Of a stretch of 64,000 bases of DNA, positions 62,608 through 64,000 are shown one piece after another; the first letter of the stretch is position 1; each line of letters starts with the position of its first letter. This DNA comes from JBHJHP01 sp042219855 (GTDB lineage: Bacteria; Bacteroidota; Bacteroidia; Bacteroidales; UBA5342), in assembly GCF_042219855.1 (NCBI RefSeq), contig NZ_JBHJHP010000007.1, positions 62,001 through 126,000 on the forward strand, read 5' to 3'. Under the pieces are notes generated by a model that worked only from the letters and a program-made list of their open reading frames with translations, was not told where the DNA came from and did not search any database. The position numbers and the translations under genes are program-made.

Positions 62608-63429
62608 ATGACATTTTATAAAGTTTTACGGTTGACCCAAACAGCCGTAATATTTTTCTTATTTCACATTATATCAGCGCAGTCTCCTATAGACGAAGCC
62701 TTGAACAGGCAGTTTGCCGTTTTAGGGTCCGGTTTACCTGAAACTGCAAAAAAAGCGGCCAGCGATTCCGTCGGATTACTGCTGTCTTCCTACTTAAAGC
62801 AGCCCGGATCGTTTCATGTAAAACCCATGGTTGACCATTTGGGTAAAGTATCTTCTGCCGATGACAAACTCAACATTTATTCGTGGAACTATCAGGGCGA
62901 CGAGATGCTCTATAAATACGGCTGTGTCATACAACATAAAACCGGTGAGGGAAGGATGGAAATAACCGTTTTAAAAGATTCACGTAATAATATTCCTGAA
63001 ACCGAGGTTCTGAAAGCCGCTGAATGGTATGGCTGTCTTTACTATGCCATTGTTGTAAAAACAAAACGTAAAAAAACATATTATACGCTGCTGGGATGGG
63101 ACGGTTATAATAATATCGTTGCCAGAAAAATAATTGATGTTTTAATTTTTAAACCGGAACATGAACCTGTTTTGGGGGCATCTGTTTTTAAAATGGACAG
63201 AGGAACGCAGAAACGTGTGGTTTTCCGGTTTTCTGCCACCGGATCTATGGTTCTGGTGTATGATCCTGATTATAAGCGAATCATTTTCGACCATCTTAGC
63301 CCTGCTTCACCAGAACTGGAAGGTCAGTATCAGTATTATGGTTCAGACTTTACCTACGACGGTTTTAAGTTTAAAAGAGGAAAATGGGAGTTTGAAGAGA
63401 TGCTGGATCCGAGAAATAAAAATGACTAA
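62608..63429 (+). CDS. unrecognised exported protein
   Basis: The product is 273 residues with a signal peptide (TQTAVIFFLFHIISAQ). I do not recognise a family. It contains DGYNNIVARKIIDVLIFKP and KMDRGTQKRVVFRFSATGS, a beta-rich stretch (about 100-260), and repeated aromatic residues. It starts 5 bp after the SPOR-like gene with a weak ACAGG just upstream, and is followed after 17 bp by the dipeptidyl-peptidase III gene. Its place suggests an envelope or T9SS-accessory role, which is inference from context only. Confidence 0.7.
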   Translation: MTFYKVLRLTQTAVIFFLFHIISAQSPIDEALNRQFAVLGSGLPETAKKAASDSVGLLLSSYLKQPGSFHVKPMVDHLGKVSSADDKLNIYSWNYQGDEMLYKYGCVIQHKTGEGRMEITVLKDSRNNIPETEVLKAAEWYGCLYYAIVVKTKRKKTYYTLLGWDGYNNIVARKIIDVLIFKPEHEPVLGASVFKMDRGTQKRVVFRFSATGSMVLVYDPDYKRIIFDHLSPASPELEGQYQYYGSDFTYDGFKFKRGKWEFEEMLDPRNKND

Positions 63430-63446
63430 CACAAACACACACGTAT

Positions 63447-64000
63447 ATGAAATATTTAGTATTAACAACACTTTTAACTGTGTTTATCATGAATGGATGT
63501 ACAGATAAAAAAGTAAATGAAGTGAAAAACGACACCTTTAACTACAATGTCGAAAAGTTTGCTGACCTGAAGATTATACGCTACAAAGTTCCCGGATTTG
63601 AAGATCTGAGCCTGAAGCAGAAAGAGCTGATTTATTATCTGAGCCAGGCAGCCATAGAAGGAAGGGATATTATTTTTGATCAGAACTACAAATACAACCT
63701 GCCGATCCGTCAGACGCTGGAAGCCATTTACGAAAACTACAACGGGGACAAAGAAAATGCCGATTATAAAAATTTTGTGATCTACCTTAAACGGGTTTGG
63801 TTCTCTAATGGCATACACCACCACTACTCCATGGATAAGTTTAAACCCGGCTTCAGCCAGAACTTCTTTGTGACAGAGGTTAATAAGGTGCCGGAAGAAA
63901 AACTTCCCATGGTTAAGGCAGACTTACTGAAGACCCTGGTTCCGGTCATTTTTGATCCTGAAATAGCAAAAAAACGGGTCAGCCTTGCCGAAGGAAAGGA
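63447..64000 (+). CDS. dipeptidyl-peptidase III family lipoprotein (C-terminus cut by window edge)
   Basis: About 185 residues are visible. A lipoprotein signal (LTTLLTVFIMNGC) leads into FNYNVEKFADLKIIRYKVPGFEDLSLKQKELIYYLSQAA and VYLKRVWFSNGIHHHYSMDKFKPGF, which match the N-terminal lobe of bacterial zinc-dependent M49 peptidases. Those enzymes remove dipeptides from the N-terminus of peptides. The HELLGH-type zinc motif would lie beyond the window. The assignment rests on strong resemblance to Bacteroidota DPP III sequences as I recall them. It follows the unrecognised exported protein by 17 bp. Confidence 0.88.
   Translation, partial: MKYLVLTTLLTVFIMNGCTDKKVNEVKNDTFNYNVEKFADLKIIRYKVPGFEDLSLKQKELIYYLSQAAIEGRDIIFDQNYKYNLPIRQTLEAIYENYNGDKENADYKNFVIYLKRVWFSNGIHHHYSMDKFKPGFSQNFFVTEVNKVPEEKLPMVKADLLKTLVPVIFDPEIAKKRVSLAEGK

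Overview
The window is from a member of the Bacteroidota, most likely a Bacteroidales/Marinilabiliales-type polysaccharide degrader. The evidence is a SusC/SusD pair, secreted enzymes carrying type IX secretion (T9SS) C-terminal sorting domains, PorP/SprF and OmpA-type T9SS genes, several lipoprotein glycosidases, promoter candidates of the TTTG-N20-TAnnTTTG type, and few Shine-Dalgarno sites. No tRNA, rRNA, CRISPR array, integrase or insertion sequence was recognised. No transcription factor gene lies in the window, although several operator-like sites do.

Bases 1-52083 form a large pectin / rhamnogalacturonan utilisation region. (a) A long minus-strand run starts near 21.9 kb and reads leftwards: GH78 rhamnosidase, GH43-like propeller lipoprotein, two GH2 enzymes, GH106 rhamnosidase, SGNH acetylesterase, DUF5703 protein, a DUF1016/PD-(D/E)XK nuclease that looks out of place, a UroD-fold methyltransferase-like protein, rhamnose mutarotase RhaM, rhamnose permease RhaT and a truncated MFS sugar transporter. 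(b) Divergent from it, on the plus strand, are a beta-keto acid cleavage enzyme and a four-carbon acid sugar kinase (22.3-24.5 kb). (c) A second minus-strand run starts at SusC (38.6 kb): SusC, SusD, a PL1 lyase and CE8 pectin methylesterase with T9SS tails, two tandem PL1 lyases, an Asp/Glu-racemase-fold protein and an ACS-type MFS transporter. (d) Upstream of SusC lie an unrecognised 341-residue T9SS cargo gene and a 2076-residue T9SS protein with three LamG domains and three GATase-like domains. (e) A third minus-strand operon (52.1-46.9 kb) encodes a second GH78 rhamnosidase, a DHDPS/NAL-family aldolase and a sodium:solute symporter.

Together these genes would remove methyl and acetyl groups from pectin, cleave homogalacturonan, strip rhamnose and galactose-type side groups, import oligosaccharides through SusCD, and import L-rhamnose and acid sugars. 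Five LacI-type operator-like sites (core TGAAAACGTTTTCA) lie upstream of operons (a), (b), (e) and the giant LamG gene, so one unseen LacI-family regulator may coordinate them. None was seen at SusC.

Bases 52399-64000 look like core genome: pyrG-yidC-malQ in one operon, then a plus-strand block of PorP/SprF protein, OmpA/TPR/PD40 protein, SPOR-like protein, an unknown exported protein and the start of a dipeptidyl-peptidase III lipoprotein that runs off the right edge.

The most unusual items are the acid-sugar module, which pairs a DUF1537 kinase with a BKACE enzyme and no visible PdxA2 or OtnC partner; the shared operator set; the giant LamG protein, whose two 714-bp repeats have the same length; and an exact heptanucleotide repeat array in two intergenic gaps.
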